Origin: Microbacterium sp. MYb54 | Lineage (GTDB): Bacteria > Actinomycetota > Actinomycetes > Actinomycetales > Microbacteriaceae | DNA: 64,000 nucleotides | NCBI RefSeq assembly: GCF_002979515.1 | Contig: NZ_PCPA01000006.1 | Coordinates: 153,641-217,640, forward strand | Direction: 5' to 3' | Part shown: piece after piece, positions 26,852 to 35,425 of the stretch | How positions within the stretch are numbered: the first letter of the stretch is position 1 | Layout: every line of letters begins with the position of its first letter | Program-made: the position numbers and the translations under genes | The notes under the pieces: generated by a model | The model's input: only the letters and a program-made list of their open reading frames with translations | What the model was told of the DNA's origin: nothing | Databases searched by the model: none

Positions 26852-26895
26852 TATTGACAATCTTCGATAGATGAACGACAGTCTTCATATTGAAG
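26852..26895. promoter_or_regulatory. ars operator/promoter region between arsR and the flavoprotein gene
   Basis: A plus-strand -35 TTGACA (26854-26859) lies within a 16-base element (26852-26867) that recurs at 28319-28334 with 14 of 16 bases matching. Two palindromes are adjacent: ATCT-N5-AGAT (26860-26872) and CTTCA-TAT-TGAAG (26883-26895). This is the expected position for ArsR binding. Confidence 0.55.
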
Positions 26896-26917
26896 TTTTT
26901 CAATTTGAGGAGATGTG

Positions 26918-28219
26918 ATGTCTGAGCTTCCTGTCGTCGTCATCGGAGCGGGCCCGCAGGGTCTCGCCGCAGCGGCGCATCTTGTCGAACGCGACGAGAA
27001 CGTGATCGTCGTCGAGCGCGGGCAAGGCCCTGCCGCCGCGGTTTTCGAATGGGGACACGTGCGCCTGTTCTCGGCCTGGCCGGAGCTCACCGACACAGCC
27101 GCGCGCCGCCTGCTCGAGCCGACGGGATGGGCTGCGCCGTCCTCGGGGTATCCGACCGGAGCGGAATGGGTGAGCGGCTATCTGGCCCCGCTCGCGGATG
27201 CGCTGGGCGAGCGGGTTCACTACGCGACGACCGTCACGGGAGTCGCGCGTCAAGGCCGCGACAAGGTCGTCGATGGAGGCCGCAAGAGCCAGCCGTTCAT
27301 CGTGCACACCGTCGACGCCGACGGCAACGAGGCCCGACTCGTCGCCCGCGCCGTCATCGACGCCAGCGGTACCTGGGAGCTTCCGAACCCTGCGGGGGCG
27401 GATGGCTTCCCCGCGCTCGGAGAGAAGCGTGCAGCATCTCGGATCTCGTATCGCATCCCCGATGATGCGACTGCATGTGCGGGACAGCACGTCGTCGTCA
27501 TCGGGTCCGGGCACTCCGCCACCCATGCCGTGCTCCGGCTGAGCGAACTCGCTCGGCGAAACCCGGACACGAGAATCACCTGGTTGATGCGCCGCGGGGC
27601 GACGATGCACGCGTTCGGCGGCGGTGCTGCGGATGAACTCCCGGAACGTGCCGCCCTCGGCGGGCGAGCACGAAAGGCCATCGAGTCCGGACTCGTGGAA
27701 GTCGTCGGCGGCTTCCGCGTGTCCGAGATTCGCGACGTGGGAGGCGCGCTCACGATCACGGCGGAGAACGGGAATGAGGTGACCGGCGTCTCTCGCGTAT
27801 TTGCATTGACAGGCTTCCGCCCTGACCTCAGCATCCTGTCCGAGCTGCGAGTGGCGTTGGATGCTTCGCTGGAAGCGGTGGCCGGGATAGCTGCTGAGAT
27901 CGATCCGAACATCCACTCCTGTGGATCCATCGGTGCCACGGGAGCGCGCGAACTCACCCAGCCGGAAGAGGGCTTCTTCATCATCGGGGCGAAGAGCTAC
28001 GGACGAGCTCCGACCTTCCTCGCCCTCACCGGCTTCGAGCAGGCGCGAAGCGTCGCCGCGCATCTCGCCGGCGACGTGATCGCCGCCCAGAGCAACCAAC
28101 TCGTCCTCCCGGACACCGGCGTCTGCGGTGGAGCGGGCGACTTCGACACGAGCGGCGGCGGAAGCTGCTGTACGACCCCGCTTGTGCAGCTTCAGCCCAC
28201 CCGCGTCTCGGCCAACTAG
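26918..28219 (+). CDS. ars-cluster FAD-dependent flavoprotein (ArsO-like)
   Basis: A 433-residue flavoprotein with an N-terminal FAD-binding Rossmann motif ([16 protein letters not shown]) and a second nucleotide-binding motif in the middle ([15 protein letters not shown]), like flavin monooxygenases and the ArsO proteins of ars clusters. The C-terminus is cysteine-rich (VCGGAG, then GGSCC), which may bind metalloid. ATG at 26918 has GAGGAG five bases upstream. It is divergent from arsR and followed by a hairpin. The exact reaction is not established; an oxidative role on arsenicals is one proposal. Confidence 0.8.
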   Translation: MSELPVVVIGAGPQGLAAAAHLVERDENVIVVERGQGPAAAVFEWGHVRLFSAWPELTDTAARRLLEPTGWAAPSSGYPTGAEWVSGYLAPLADALGERVHYATTVTGVARQGRDKVVDGGRKSQPFIVHTVDADGNEARLVARAVIDASGTWELPNPAGADGFPALGEKRAASRISYRIPDDATACAGQHVVVIGSGHSATHAVLRLSELARRNPDTRITWLMRRGATMHAFGGGAADELPERAALGGRARKAIESGLVEVVGGFRVSEIRDVGGALTITAENGNEVTGVSRVFALTGFRPDLSILSELRVALDASLEAVAGIAAEIDPNIHSCGSIGATGARELTQPEEGFFIIGAKSYGRAPTFLALTGFEQARSVAAHLAGDVIAAQSNQLVLPDTGVCGGAGDFDTSGGGSCCTTPLVQLQPTRVSAN

Positions 28220-28236
28220 CCGTCAGGAGTGTTGCG

Positions 28237-28267
28237 GGAGCCTGTTCGCCGGACGCGGACAGGCTCC
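28237..28267 (+). terminator. hairpin after the ars flavoprotein gene
   Basis: GGAGCCTGT (28237-28245) and ACAGGCTCC (28259-28267) form a perfect 9-bp stem 17 bases after the stop, followed by CTCTTGTG. Confidence 0.65.
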
Positions 28268-28318
28268 CTCTTGTGTGTCCATGGGGGATCCCGTGTCCTG
28301 TCCCACTTGCCCACAGTA

Positions 28319-28334
28319 TCGATGAATGTCAATA
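28319..28334 (+). promoter_or_regulatory. candidate second ArsR operator, upstream of the TrxR-like gene
   Basis: The 16 bases here match the minus-strand element in the arsR promoter region at 14 of 16 positions, including a shared TGTCAATA. It ends eight bases before the ATG and overlaps the likely -10 (AATATA or TATAGA), so a bound repressor would block transcription. Confidence 0.5.
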
Positions 28335-28341
28335 TAGATAC

Positions 28342-29322
28342 ATGTCGATTCAAGAAGTTGAGCTCGCGATCATCGGGTCCGGTCCTGCGGGGTACACCGC
28401 AGCCGTCTACGCTGCTCGCGCCGGCCTCGCGCCCGTGGTGCTCGCCGGTTCCGTGACTGCGGGCGGGGCACTGATGACCACGACGGAGGTCGAGAACTTC
28501 CCTGGGTTCGTCGATGGCGTCCAGGGGCCTGAGCTGATGGAGTCGATGCGTGCGCAGGCGGAGCGCTTCGGCGCACGCATCCTCCTCGACGACGCGATTC
28601 GGGTCGACCTCGACGGACCGATCAAGACCATCGAGACCGGCGCCGGAGAGACCATCCTCGCCCGCGCCGTCATCCTCACGATGGGTTCCGCCTATCGCAA
28701 GCTCGGGCTGCCGGATGAGGAGCGCCTCACCGGTCGTGGCGTGTCCTGGTGTGCGACGTGCGACGGCTTCTTCTTCCGTGAGCAGGAGATCGTCGTGGTG
28801 GGCGGCGGGGACTCCGCGATGGAGGAGGCACTGTTCCTCACCCGCTTCGCATCGAAAGTCACGGTCGTACACCGCCGCGGCGAGTTCCGCGCCTCGAAGA
28901 TCATGGCCCGGCGTGTGCTCGATCACCCGAAGATCGACGTCGCCTGGAACAGCGAAGTCGCAAGCCTCGTGGGGGCCGAGAAGGTCGAAGCGGTCACCCT
29001 GCGCGACACCGTCACCGGCGATGAGTGCGAGTTGGCGGCCACCGGCGTCTTCGTCGCCATCGGTCACGACCCGCGCTCCGAGATCGTCGCCGGGCTCGTC
29101 GACACCGACGCCGATGGATACGTGCTCGTCGAGCACCCCTCCACCCGCACCACCCTCGCAGGAGTGTTCGCCGCCGGCGACCTCGTCGACCACACCTACC
29201 GGCAGGCGATAACCGCAGCCGGCACCGGATGCGCCGCAGCTCAGGATGCCCAGCACTACCTGGCCGCGCTTGACGAGCCCGCACCGGTGGCGACGACCGA
29301 GAACGAGAAGGCCTTCGCATGA
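28342..29322 (+). CDS. arsT: thioredoxin reductase-like protein of the ars cluster
   Basis: A 326-residue FAD/NADPH disulfide reductase of the low-molecular-weight TrxR type. It has the FAD motif [16 protein letters not shown], redox-active CATC in [11 protein letters not shown], the NADPH motif [12 protein letters not shown] and the C-terminal FAD motif [11 protein letters not shown]. In actinobacterial ars clusters such a gene supplies electrons for arsenate reductase; no thioredoxin is encoded beside it. ATG at 28342 directly follows the promoter and may be leaderless. It overlaps the pump gene by four bases. Confidence 0.9.
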   Translation: MSIQEVELAIIGSGPAGYTAAVYAARAGLAPVVLAGSVTAGGALMTTTEVENFPGFVDGVQGPELMESMRAQAERFGARILLDDAIRVDLDGPIKTIETGAGETILARAVILTMGSAYRKLGLPDEERLTGRGVSWCATCDGFFFREQEIVVVGGGDSAMEEALFLTRFASKVTVVHRRGEFRASKIMARRVLDHPKIDVAWNSEVASLVGAEKVEAVTLRDTVTGDECELAATGVFVAIGHDPRSEIVAGLVDTDADGYVLVEHPSTRTTLAGVFAAGDLVDHTYRQAITAAGTGCAAAQDAQHYLAALDEPAPVATTENEKAFA

Positions 29323-30416
29323 GCACCGCAACCGTGCCCACCGCCGCGCCGGCCACCCGCCGCCTGTCCGCTCTCGACCGCTGGCTGCCGCTGTGGATCG
29401 GTCTGGCAATGGTCGGCGGCATCGTCGTCGGTCGCTTCATCCCTGGCGTTTCCGACCTTCTGGCCCGCCTCGAGGTCGGTGGAATCTCCATCCCCATCGC
29501 CCTCGGCCTGCTGGTGATGATGTACCCGGTGCTTGCGAAGGTCCGCTATGACAAGGTCGCTGCGGTCACCGGAGACAAGAAGCTCCTCGCCTCCTCGCTG
29601 GTGCTCAACTGGCTCGTCGGCCCGGCGCTCATGTTCGCCCTCGCCTGGGTGTTTCTGCCCGACCTGCCCGAGTACCGGACAGGACTCATCATCGTCGGGC
29701 TCGCGCGCTGCATCGCGATGGTCGTCATCTGGAACGACCTCGCCTGCGGCGACCGCGAAGCCGCAGCGGTCCTCGTCGCCATCAACTCGGTCTTCCAGGT
29801 TGTCGCGTTCTCATTCCTCGGCTGGTTCTACCTGACAGTCCTCCCCGGGTGGCTGGGGCTGGACTCGCAGGGGTTGGAGATCTCGGTCTGGCAGATCGCG
29901 TTGAATGTCCTGATCTTCCTCGGTATCCCTCTCGTCGCCGGCTTCGCCTCTCGCCTCATCGGTGAGCGGATGAAGGGGCGCGACTGGTACGAAGACAGCT
30001 TCCTGCCGAAGATCGGCCCGTGGGCGCTCTACGGCCTCCTCTTCACCATCGTGTTGCTGTTCGCCCTCCAGGGCGAACAGGTCACCAGCCGGCCGTGGGA
30101 CGTTGCGCGGATCGCGCTCCCGCTGCTGGTCTACTTCGCGGTCATGTGGTTCGTCGGCCTTCTGATCGGAAAGGCGCTCGGGCTCGGGTACGCGCGTTCG
30201 TCGACGCTGGCGTTCACTGCGGCCGGGAACAACTTCGAGCTCGCCATCGCCGTCGCCATCGGCACCTTCGGGGCGACTTCCGGTCAGGCCCTCGCCGGAG
30301 TCGTCGGCCCGCTGATCGAGGTCCCGGTCCTGGTCGGACTCGTCTATGTCTCGCTCTGGGCCGCTCGTCGCTGGTTCCACACCGACCCGTACACCGCTGA
30401 GAGGATGCTGTCATGA
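29319..30416 (+). CDS. acr3: ACR3 family arsenite efflux transporter
   Basis: Exports As(III) across the membrane using the proton gradient. The 365-residue protein has ten predicted membrane helices and the ACR3 hallmarks: the transport cysteine in [18 protein letters not shown] and the conserved glutamate in [15 protein letters not shown]. It is of the ACR3 type, not E. coli ArsB. It is translationally coupled to genes on both sides, between the TrxR-like gene and the ArsR-ArsC fusion. Confidence 0.95.
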   Translation: MSTATVPTAAPATRRLSALDRWLPLWIGLAMVGGIVVGRFIPGVSDLLARLEVGGISIPIALGLLVMMYPVLAKVRYDKVAAVTGDKKLLASSLVLNWLVGPALMFALAWVFLPDLPEYRTGLIIVGLARCIAMVVIWNDLACGDREAAAVLVAINSVFQVVAFSFLGWFYLTVLPGWLGLDSQGLEISVWQIALNVLIFLGIPLVAGFASRLIGERMKGRDWYEDSFLPKIGPWALYGLLFTIVLLFALQGEQVTSRPWDVARIALPLLVYFAVMWFVGLLIGKALGLGYARSSTLAFTAAGNNFELAIAVAIGTFGATSGQALAGVVGPLIEVPVLVGLVYVSLWAARRWFHTDPYTAERMLS

Positions 30417-31402
30417 ACGTCACCGTCACGACCGACACCGACACCTGCAGTCCCGTCGCCACCCACGCCATCGGGCTGGAAGCTGCCACCTCCGTAGCGG
30501 CCACGCTGAAGGCGCTGTCGGATCCGCTCCGCCTGCGGATGCTGTCGGCCATCGCCTCCGACCCGCGCGGAGAGTCCTGCGTGTGCGACCTCGCCGAGCT
30601 CGCCGACGTCTCGCAGCCCACGGTGTCGCATCACCTCAAGGTGCTCAAGGGCGTCGATGTCCTCACCTCCGAGCGCCGTGGAACCTGGGTCTGGTACCGA
30701 ATCGACCCGAGTCGTCGCAGCGCCGTCACGGCCCTGCTGGATTCATTCGCTCCGGCTACGGTCTCACCGTGGAGCGATTCCGATGAAGATCAGCTTCGGC
30801 CAGACTTCGACGCCCGGATAACCCGTCTCGCGGAGGAGCTGGCAGTGGAAGTTCCTGAGCTCGAGGCCGACGTCGTCCTCACGACCGTCCGCGAGTCCTA
30901 CACCGCACTGGCACGAACCGCCCGCGTCACCTCAGCGCTCGTTCCCCTCACCGAGCGTTTCGCCCGTCAGCGCCTCGCAGACCTGACCCGCGACCGCGAT
31001 GCTTCCGTGCCACAGGTGCTTTTCGTCTGCGTCGCCAACGCCGGACGCTCGCAGCTCGCCGCCGCGCTCGTGAACCAACTCGCAGCCGGCAAGGTCGTCG
31101 CGCGCTCGGCAGGGTCTGCTCCTGCCGACGTCATCCACCCACACGTCCGCTCGCTGCTCGCCGAGATCGAAGGCGACCGGGCGGCAGACAGGTTCCCGAA
31201 GCCGCTCACCGACGACGCGGTCCGCGCCGCCGACGTCGTCATCACGATGGGCTGCGGCGACGTCTGCCCCATCATCCCGGGCGTCCGCTACGACGACTGG
31301 GCGGTCGGTGATCCTGCACTCGCCTCTCGTGAAGGCGTGGAAGCCATCCGCGACGACATCGCCGGACGTGTGCGCGCACTCGTCGACGACCTTCTTCCTT
31401 GA
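30413..31402 (+). CDS. ArsR-ArsC fusion: metalloid repressor joined to arsenate reductase
   Basis: A 329-residue fusion. Residues about 25-105 are an ArsR winged helix with a metal-binding-type CVCDL (Cys56, Cys58) and SQPTVSHHLKVLKG. Residues about 125-195 are a helical linker domain of the sort found before some actinobacterial arsenate reductases. Residues about 200-329 are a low-molecular-weight-phosphatase ArsC with the P-loop CVANAGRSQ (catalytic Cys206) and further cysteines 281 and 285 in CGDVCP. It overlaps acr3 by four bases and is followed by a separate arsC. One polypeptide could both sense arsenite and reduce arsenate. Confidence 0.92.
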   Translation: MNVTVTTDTDTCSPVATHAIGLEAATSVAATLKALSDPLRLRMLSAIASDPRGESCVCDLAELADVSQPTVSHHLKVLKGVDVLTSERRGTWVWYRIDPSRRSAVTALLDSFAPATVSPWSDSDEDQLRPDFDARITRLAEELAVEVPELEADVVLTTVRESYTALARTARVTSALVPLTERFARQRLADLTRDRDASVPQVLFVCVANAGRSQLAAALVNQLAAGKVVARSAGSAPADVIHPHVRSLLAEIEGDRAADRFPKPLTDDAVRAADVVITMGCGDVCPIIPGVRYDDWAVGDPALASREGVEAIRDDIAGRVRALVDDLLP

Positions 31403-31437
31403 CCGCCCGCCTGACCGCCCTCCGACCAGGAGCAATC

Positions 31438-31845
31438 ATGACCGACACGACCACCAAACCCTCCGTCCTCTTCGTCTGCGTGCACAACGCCGGGCGCTCA
31501 CAGATGGCCGCAGGGTTTCTCCGCGACATAGCCGGAGACCGCATCGAAGTCCGCTCCGCAGGCTCCATGCCGGCCGACCAGATCAACCCGACCGCCGTCG
31601 AGGCCATGAGTGAACTCGGAATCGACATCACCGCCGAACAGCCCAAGGTGCTGACGACCGAAGCGGTGCAGGCATCGGACGTCGTCATCACCATGGGATG
31701 CGGAGATGCCTGCCCGTTCTTCCCCGGCAAGCGCTACGAGGACTGGAAGCTCGACGACCCGGCAGGCCAGGGGATCGACGCCGTGCGCCCGATCCGCGAC
31801 GACATCAGGGCGCGCATCGAGCAGCTGGTGAGCGAACTGGTCTGA
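31438..31845 (+). CDS. arsC: arsenate reductase (LMW-phosphatase type)
   Basis: Reduces arsenate to arsenite for export by the ACR3 pump. The 135-residue protein has the catalytic loop CVHNAGRSQ (Cys14) and a distal cysteine pair Cys88/Cys92 in GCGDACP. These fit a thioredoxin-type cascade supplied by the TrxR-like gene; mycothiol dependence cannot be excluded. ATG at 31438 has AGGAG six bases upstream, so the longer frame is not used. It is the last gene of the ars operon and is followed by a strong hairpin. Confidence 0.95.
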   Translation: MTDTTTKPSVLFVCVHNAGRSQMAAGFLRDIAGDRIEVRSAGSMPADQINPTAVEAMSELGIDITAEQPKVLTTEAVQASDVVITMGCGDACPFFPGKRYEDWKLDDPAGQGIDAVRPIRDDIRARIEQLVSELV

Positions 31846-31851
31846 CAGCAC

Positions 31852-31895
31852 GGAGGCCGCGGCGGCTCGTGATCTCACGAACTGCCGCGGCCTCC
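31852..31895. terminator. bidirectional terminator between arsC and flgE
   Basis: GGAGGCCGCGGC (31852-31863) and GCCGCGGCCTCC (31884-31895) form a perfect 12-bp stem between the convergent ends of arsC and flgE. Confidence 0.7.
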
Positions 31896-31901
31896 GACGA
31901 C

Positions 31902-33062
31902 TCAGCGCTTGAGGTTCGTGAGCTCCTGCAGCACCTCGTCGCTGGTGGTGATGATGCGGGCGTTCGCCTGGAAGCCGCGCTGCGCGACGATCAGGTTGGT
32001 GAACTCCTGCGACAGGTCGACGTTCGACATCTCGAGCGCGCCGCTGATGATGCCGCCCAGGCCGTCGGTGCCCGCCTGTCCGAGCGTCGGCTCACCGGAG
32101 TTGCCGCTCGGGCGGAACTGCGAGGAGCCGGCCTTCTCGAGCCCGCCCGGGTTGACGAAGCCTGCCAGCGCCACGCGGGCGAGCACCTCGGTGTCGCCGT
32201 TGCTGAACGTGCCGACGAGGCTGCCGTCGTTCATCAGGGCGTACGAGCTCAGGGTGCCGGCGGGCTTGCCGTTCTGCTCCTTGATCGCGAGGTCGCTGAC
32301 ATCCGCGAACCCGGTGACCGCCGAGAGGTCGACAGCGACGCCGCCGGAGACGATGGAAGAGGCACCGGCCTGCTTGCCGTCGACGAACGTGAGGGCGGTG
32401 TTCGTGCCGCCAGGCTCGGTGACGTTCCATCCCGTGGCGGTGCGGGTGAAGGTGAGGCGGAGAGAGGTGGCCGTGCCCTCGGCGTCGTAGGTCTTGATGT
32501 CGCGTACCAGCTGCTCGCCGACCGCGGCACCGGAGGGCAGGTTGCCGGTGACTCGGGCGGTGGTGGTGGCCGTGGCGGGGCTCAGGGCTCCGACGGGCAG
32601 CCGGATGTCGCCGATGCCCTGACCGGGGACGATGACGCCGTTCTGTGCAGTCCACCCCTGCACGAGAGCGCCGTCGGCCGAGACCAGCTTGCCGCTCGCG
32701 TCGAACGAGAAGCCGCCGTTGCGGGTGTACAGGGTCTCGCCGCCCGACCGGACGACGAAGAACCCGTCGCCCGAGATCATGAGGTTGGTCGGCACGCCGG
32801 TGGGCTGGGGAGCTCCGGAGGCGAAGTTCGTGCTGATGCCGGCCACCTGCACGCCGAGACCGACCTGGGCGGGGTTCTGACCGCCGGCGGCCTGCTGCGG
32901 CATCATCGAGTTGCGCACGAGCTGGGAGAGCGAGTCCTGGAACTGCACGGCCGAGGCCTTGAACCCGGTCGTGTTGACGTTGGCGATGTTGTTGCCCGTG
33001 ACGTCGAGCATGGTCTGGTGCGAACGCAGACCCGAGATTCCGGCGAACAGAGAGCGGAGCAT
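31902..33062 (-). CDS. flgE: flagellar hook protein FlgE
   Basis: Structural protein of the hook joining basal body and filament. The 386-residue protein has the N-terminal rod-type motif (MLRSLFAGISGLRSHQTMLD, then NNIANVNTTGFK), a central beta-rich region and the C-terminal SNVDLSQEFTNLIVAQRGFQANARII motif. RBS AGAAAGG precedes the ATG. It is the last gene of the flgB-to-flgE operon and directly abuts the inserted ars segment. Confidence 0.95.
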   Translation of the reverse strand: MLRSLFAGISGLRSHQTMLDVTGNNIANVNTTGFKASAVQFQDSLSQLVRNSMMPQQAAGGQNPAQVGLGVQVAGISTNFASGAPQPTGVPTNLMISGDGFFVVRSGGETLYTRNGGFSFDASGKLVSADGALVQGWTAQNGVIVPGQGIGDIRLPVGALSPATATTTARVTGNLPSGAAVGEQLVRDIKTYDAEGTATSLRLTFTRTATGWNVTEPGGTNTALTFVDGKQAGASSIVSGGVAVDLSAVTGFADVSDLAIKEQNGKPAGTLSSYALMNDGSLVGTFSNGDTEVLARVALAGFVNPGGLEKAGSSQFRPSGNSGEPTLGQAGTDGLGGIISGALEMSNVDLSQEFTNLIVAQRGFQANARIITTSDEVLQELTNLKR

Positions 33063-33089
33063 GGTGATGCCTTTCTGGAAGGGGGCTGG

Positions 33090-33533
33090 TCAGGACTGCG
33101 GGCGGGGAGCGACGGAGACGCCGGAGACGGCATCGAGGGGGATGGATGCTTCGCCGATGGTGACGAGCGGGATGGGGCCGGCGTACGAGACCGACGTGAC
33201 GATGCCCTTCTGCGTCACGCCCTTCTCATCGACGTACTGCGCCTCGTGGCCGATCAGCGCGGCGGCGGTCTGACGCATGCTGAGCGCGAAGCTCTCGGTC
33301 GAGGTCGCCGTGAGCGCGGTCAGCTGCTCCATGGAGGCCAGCTGCGTGGTCTGCGAGATCATCTCGTTGGTGTTCATGGGCGAGCTGGGGTCCTGATTGG
33401 TCAACTGCGTCACCAGCAGCTTCAGGAAGACCTCGGAGTCGAGTGTCTTCTTGCGCTCGGCAGGAGGCGTGGTGCTGCCCGTCTGCACGCCGGTGGGCGG
33501 GATGGTGCCGGAGATGGGTTCGACCGCGGTCAT
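33090..33533 (-). CDS. flgD: flagellar hook assembly scaffold FlgD
   Basis: Hook-cap protein needed for FlgE polymerisation. The 147-residue product has the FlgD N-terminal motif FLKLLVTQLTNQDPSSPMNTN and a following QTTQLASMEQL helix, with a short C-terminal domain of about 50 residues. It is shorter than the proteobacterial protein (about 220) because it lacks the full Ig-like and tudor-like domains. It lies between fliK and flgE. Confidence 0.93.
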   Translation of the reverse strand: MTAVEPISGTIPPTGVQTGSTTPPAERKKTLDSEVFLKLLVTQLTNQDPSSPMNTNEMISQTTQLASMEQLTALTATSTESFALSMRQTAAALIGHEAQYVDEKGVTQKGIVTSVSYAGPIPLVTIGEASIPLDAVSGVSVAPRPQS

Positions 33534-33548
33534 GGATTTCCTCTCGGA

Positions 33549-35006
33549 TCAGGCGAAGACTTCGATGCCGCCGTGCGGCGAGACAAAGGGGGCGGGAGCT
33601 GTCCCGTCGGGGAGGGGCGGGTCGCCGTCCGGTCCGGGATGGGTGCCGGTGCCCCCTCGGCCCGCGGCTGCTCTACCGTGGGGCTGGCCACCGGCCGTTC
33701 CCGTCGCCGTACCGTTCGCAGAACCGCCGTTCGCGGAGTTCTGCGGGTTCGACGAGCCGGGGCCGTCATCCGAGGTCGAGAGCAGGAGCGATGCGTGTGG
33801 TGCTGCCGCGGCGAGGTCGCGCCGGAGGTCGACGAGGATCGCACGCAGCGCTTCGCGGCCGAGCTCGTTCGGGGCGTGGAGCTCGATGTGGATGGCGCCG
33901 CCCGAGATGTGTGCGCGCACCGTCACGGGACCGAGGTTCTCCGGTGACACGGTCAGCGTGAGACTGTGGTCGCCGTCCGGAGCCTGCGCGAGCGAGACAA
34001 CGGGCGCCGTGATCTGGGGGAGCAGCACGGGGCGGGCGACGGAGACGGCGACCGGAGGAGCTGCTGGTGCCGCAGCCGTAGACGCAGCGGTGCTGCCGAC
34101 GGCGGGCGGCGGGGTGAGCTCTCCGCCCGTGGTGGCGGTCTGCGTCGGCGCGGAGACGGGGGCCGGAGCGGATGTCGTGCCGGCCGGCAGAGGTGTGGAT
34201 GCAGCATCCGGCGAGGCGTCGGGGCCGGTCGTCGCCGCATCGAGTGTTCCCGGTCGGTCGGCCTCCGTCCGGATGCCTGGCCGTCCGGATGCGACCGCGC
34301 CGCTGGGCGTCGAGCTGTCGACGGCGAGGCGCGGGGCAGCGGCGGCGGTTTCTGCGTCGTCGTCGACCGTGCCGACGAGGGGCGTTGCTTCGGTGGCCGG
34401 AGCTGCACCGCGAGCGGTGGCGGCAGCGGCGGCGGTGACTCCAGCGGGCGCGGCAGCACTCGTCGTCGCAGGGGCGCGGTTCAGTGCCGACTCGGGCGGC
34501 GGCTGCATACGGGTGGCCTCGACTGGCGTGGCCGCGGCGGCCGCTCCCGTAGCGTTCGCCGGCGAGCTGGTCGATCCGGTCGTGGCAGCGGTGAGCCCCG
34601 CGGCGTCGGCGATGACCGAGGCGGCTTTCCCCTCGGCGTTCGTCGAACCGGTGCTCTCGGCCGTGGACTCCACCGGAACAGCGGGCAGGATGGCTGCCGA
34701 TTCGTCGTCGGGTGCCTCTGCGACCCCGTGCGCGCCGGTGGTGAGTGCGGTGCCCGGTGTCGGGAGCATCGTCGGCAGGACCGGTGCGGCGGTGGCCGGG
34801 GGTGTGCTCGCCGAATCAGCCGAGGCATCATCGGTCGTCGTGCCGGAGGGAGCCCCATCCGTGTCTTCGGCTGAGGCGCGCGAGGCGTCCTGGATGACGT
34901 CGGCGAAGGCCGCAGCTCCGGGCGTGACGTTCCGCGACGACGACGCCGATCCGGGCAGTCGCGGCCCCCGCGCGTCGAGCAGGTCGATGATGCCGAGAGT
35001 TGTCAT
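33549..35006 (-). CDS. fliK: flagellar hook-length control protein FliK
   Basis: Measures hook length and triggers the FlhB export switch. The 485-residue product is mostly low-complexity (Ala, Thr, Pro, Ser) up to about residue 355. A compact C-terminal Flg_hook domain follows, with LTLTVSPENLGPVTVRAHIS, then a disordered tail. The N-terminal sequence is not conserved, as is normal for this ruler protein. It overlaps fliJ by four bases. Confidence 0.87.
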   Translation of the reverse strand: MTTLGIIDLLDARGPRLPGSASSSRNVTPGAAAFADVIQDASRASAEDTDGAPSGTTTDDASADSASTPPATAAPVLPTMLPTPGTALTTGAHGVAEAPDDESAAILPAVPVESTAESTGSTNAEGKAASVIADAAGLTAATTGSTSSPANATGAAAAATPVEATRMQPPPESALNRAPATTSAAAPAGVTAAAAATARGAAPATEATPLVGTVDDDAETAAAAPRLAVDSSTPSGAVASGRPGIRTEADRPGTLDAATTGPDASPDAASTPLPAGTTSAPAPVSAPTQTATTGGELTPPPAVGSTAASTAAAPAAPPVAVSVARPVLLPQITAPVVSLAQAPDGDHSLTLTVSPENLGPVTVRAHISGGAIHIELHAPNELGREALRAILVDLRRDLAAAAPHASLLLSTSDDGPGSSNPQNSANGGSANGTATGTAGGQPHGRAAAGRGGTGTHPGPDGDPPLPDGTAPAPFVSPHGGIEVFA

Positions 35007-35425
35007 TGCTGGCCCTCCGCGCTGGTCCGCGATCCGATCTCGTCGAGCTCCGACTGCTCGGCGTGCAGCTCGGCAGCGCGCACCTGCACGGCGTGCGCCT
35101 GGGCGAGGCGGTCGAGTCCGCGCATCGCCCTCCTTGCCTCGGCATGCTCGCTGCGAGCCTGGTCGACCATCTGCTCCTGAAGCTCAGACAGTGTCGTGAG
35201 GTCGGCGAGCAGGGACCGGCCTGCCACTCTGGCCGCGGCGAGGGCGGCGAGGGAGCGGACATCGACGGCCTCGCTTCCCACTCCTGACAGGTGCGCGCGG
35301 AGCGATCGGTCCCGGGCCTCGGTGTGTCGGGCGTCGAGCACTGCACGGGAGAGCCGCTGCGCCGCTGCACGCTCCTGGATCTCGCGCACGCGCAGGAGAC
35401 CGGCCAGAGAGAAGGACCGCTTCAT
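35003..35425 (-). CDS. fliJ: flagellar export protein FliJ
   Basis: Coiled-coil stalk of the export ATPase, linking FliI to FlhA. The 140-residue protein is nearly all helical heptads rich in Ala, Arg, Glu and Leu, starting MKRSFSLAGLLRVREIQE. Identification rests on its coiled coil, length (about 147 in the family) and position directly after fliI with a four-base overlap. The short N-terminal extension of the open frame is rejected. Confidence 0.85.
   Translation of the reverse strand: MKRSFSLAGLLRVREIQERAAAQRLSRAVLDARHTEARDRSLRAHLSGVGSEAVDVRSLAALAAARVAGRSLLADLTTLSELQEQMVDQARSEHAEARRAMRGLDRLAQAHAVQVRAAELHAEQSELDEIGSRTSAEGQQ

Noticed and set aside
31698..33947. Plus-strand open frame of 749 codons opposite flgE and flgD
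   Set aside because: It is the complement of well-supported flagellar genes, its product is a low-complexity Arg/Gly/Asp-rich sequence without domains, and it has no ribosome site. High GC keeps such frames open.
33397..35199. Plus-strand open frame of 600 codons opposite fliK
   Set aside because: Complement of the repetitive Ala/Thr-rich fliK sequence; low complexity and no start signal.
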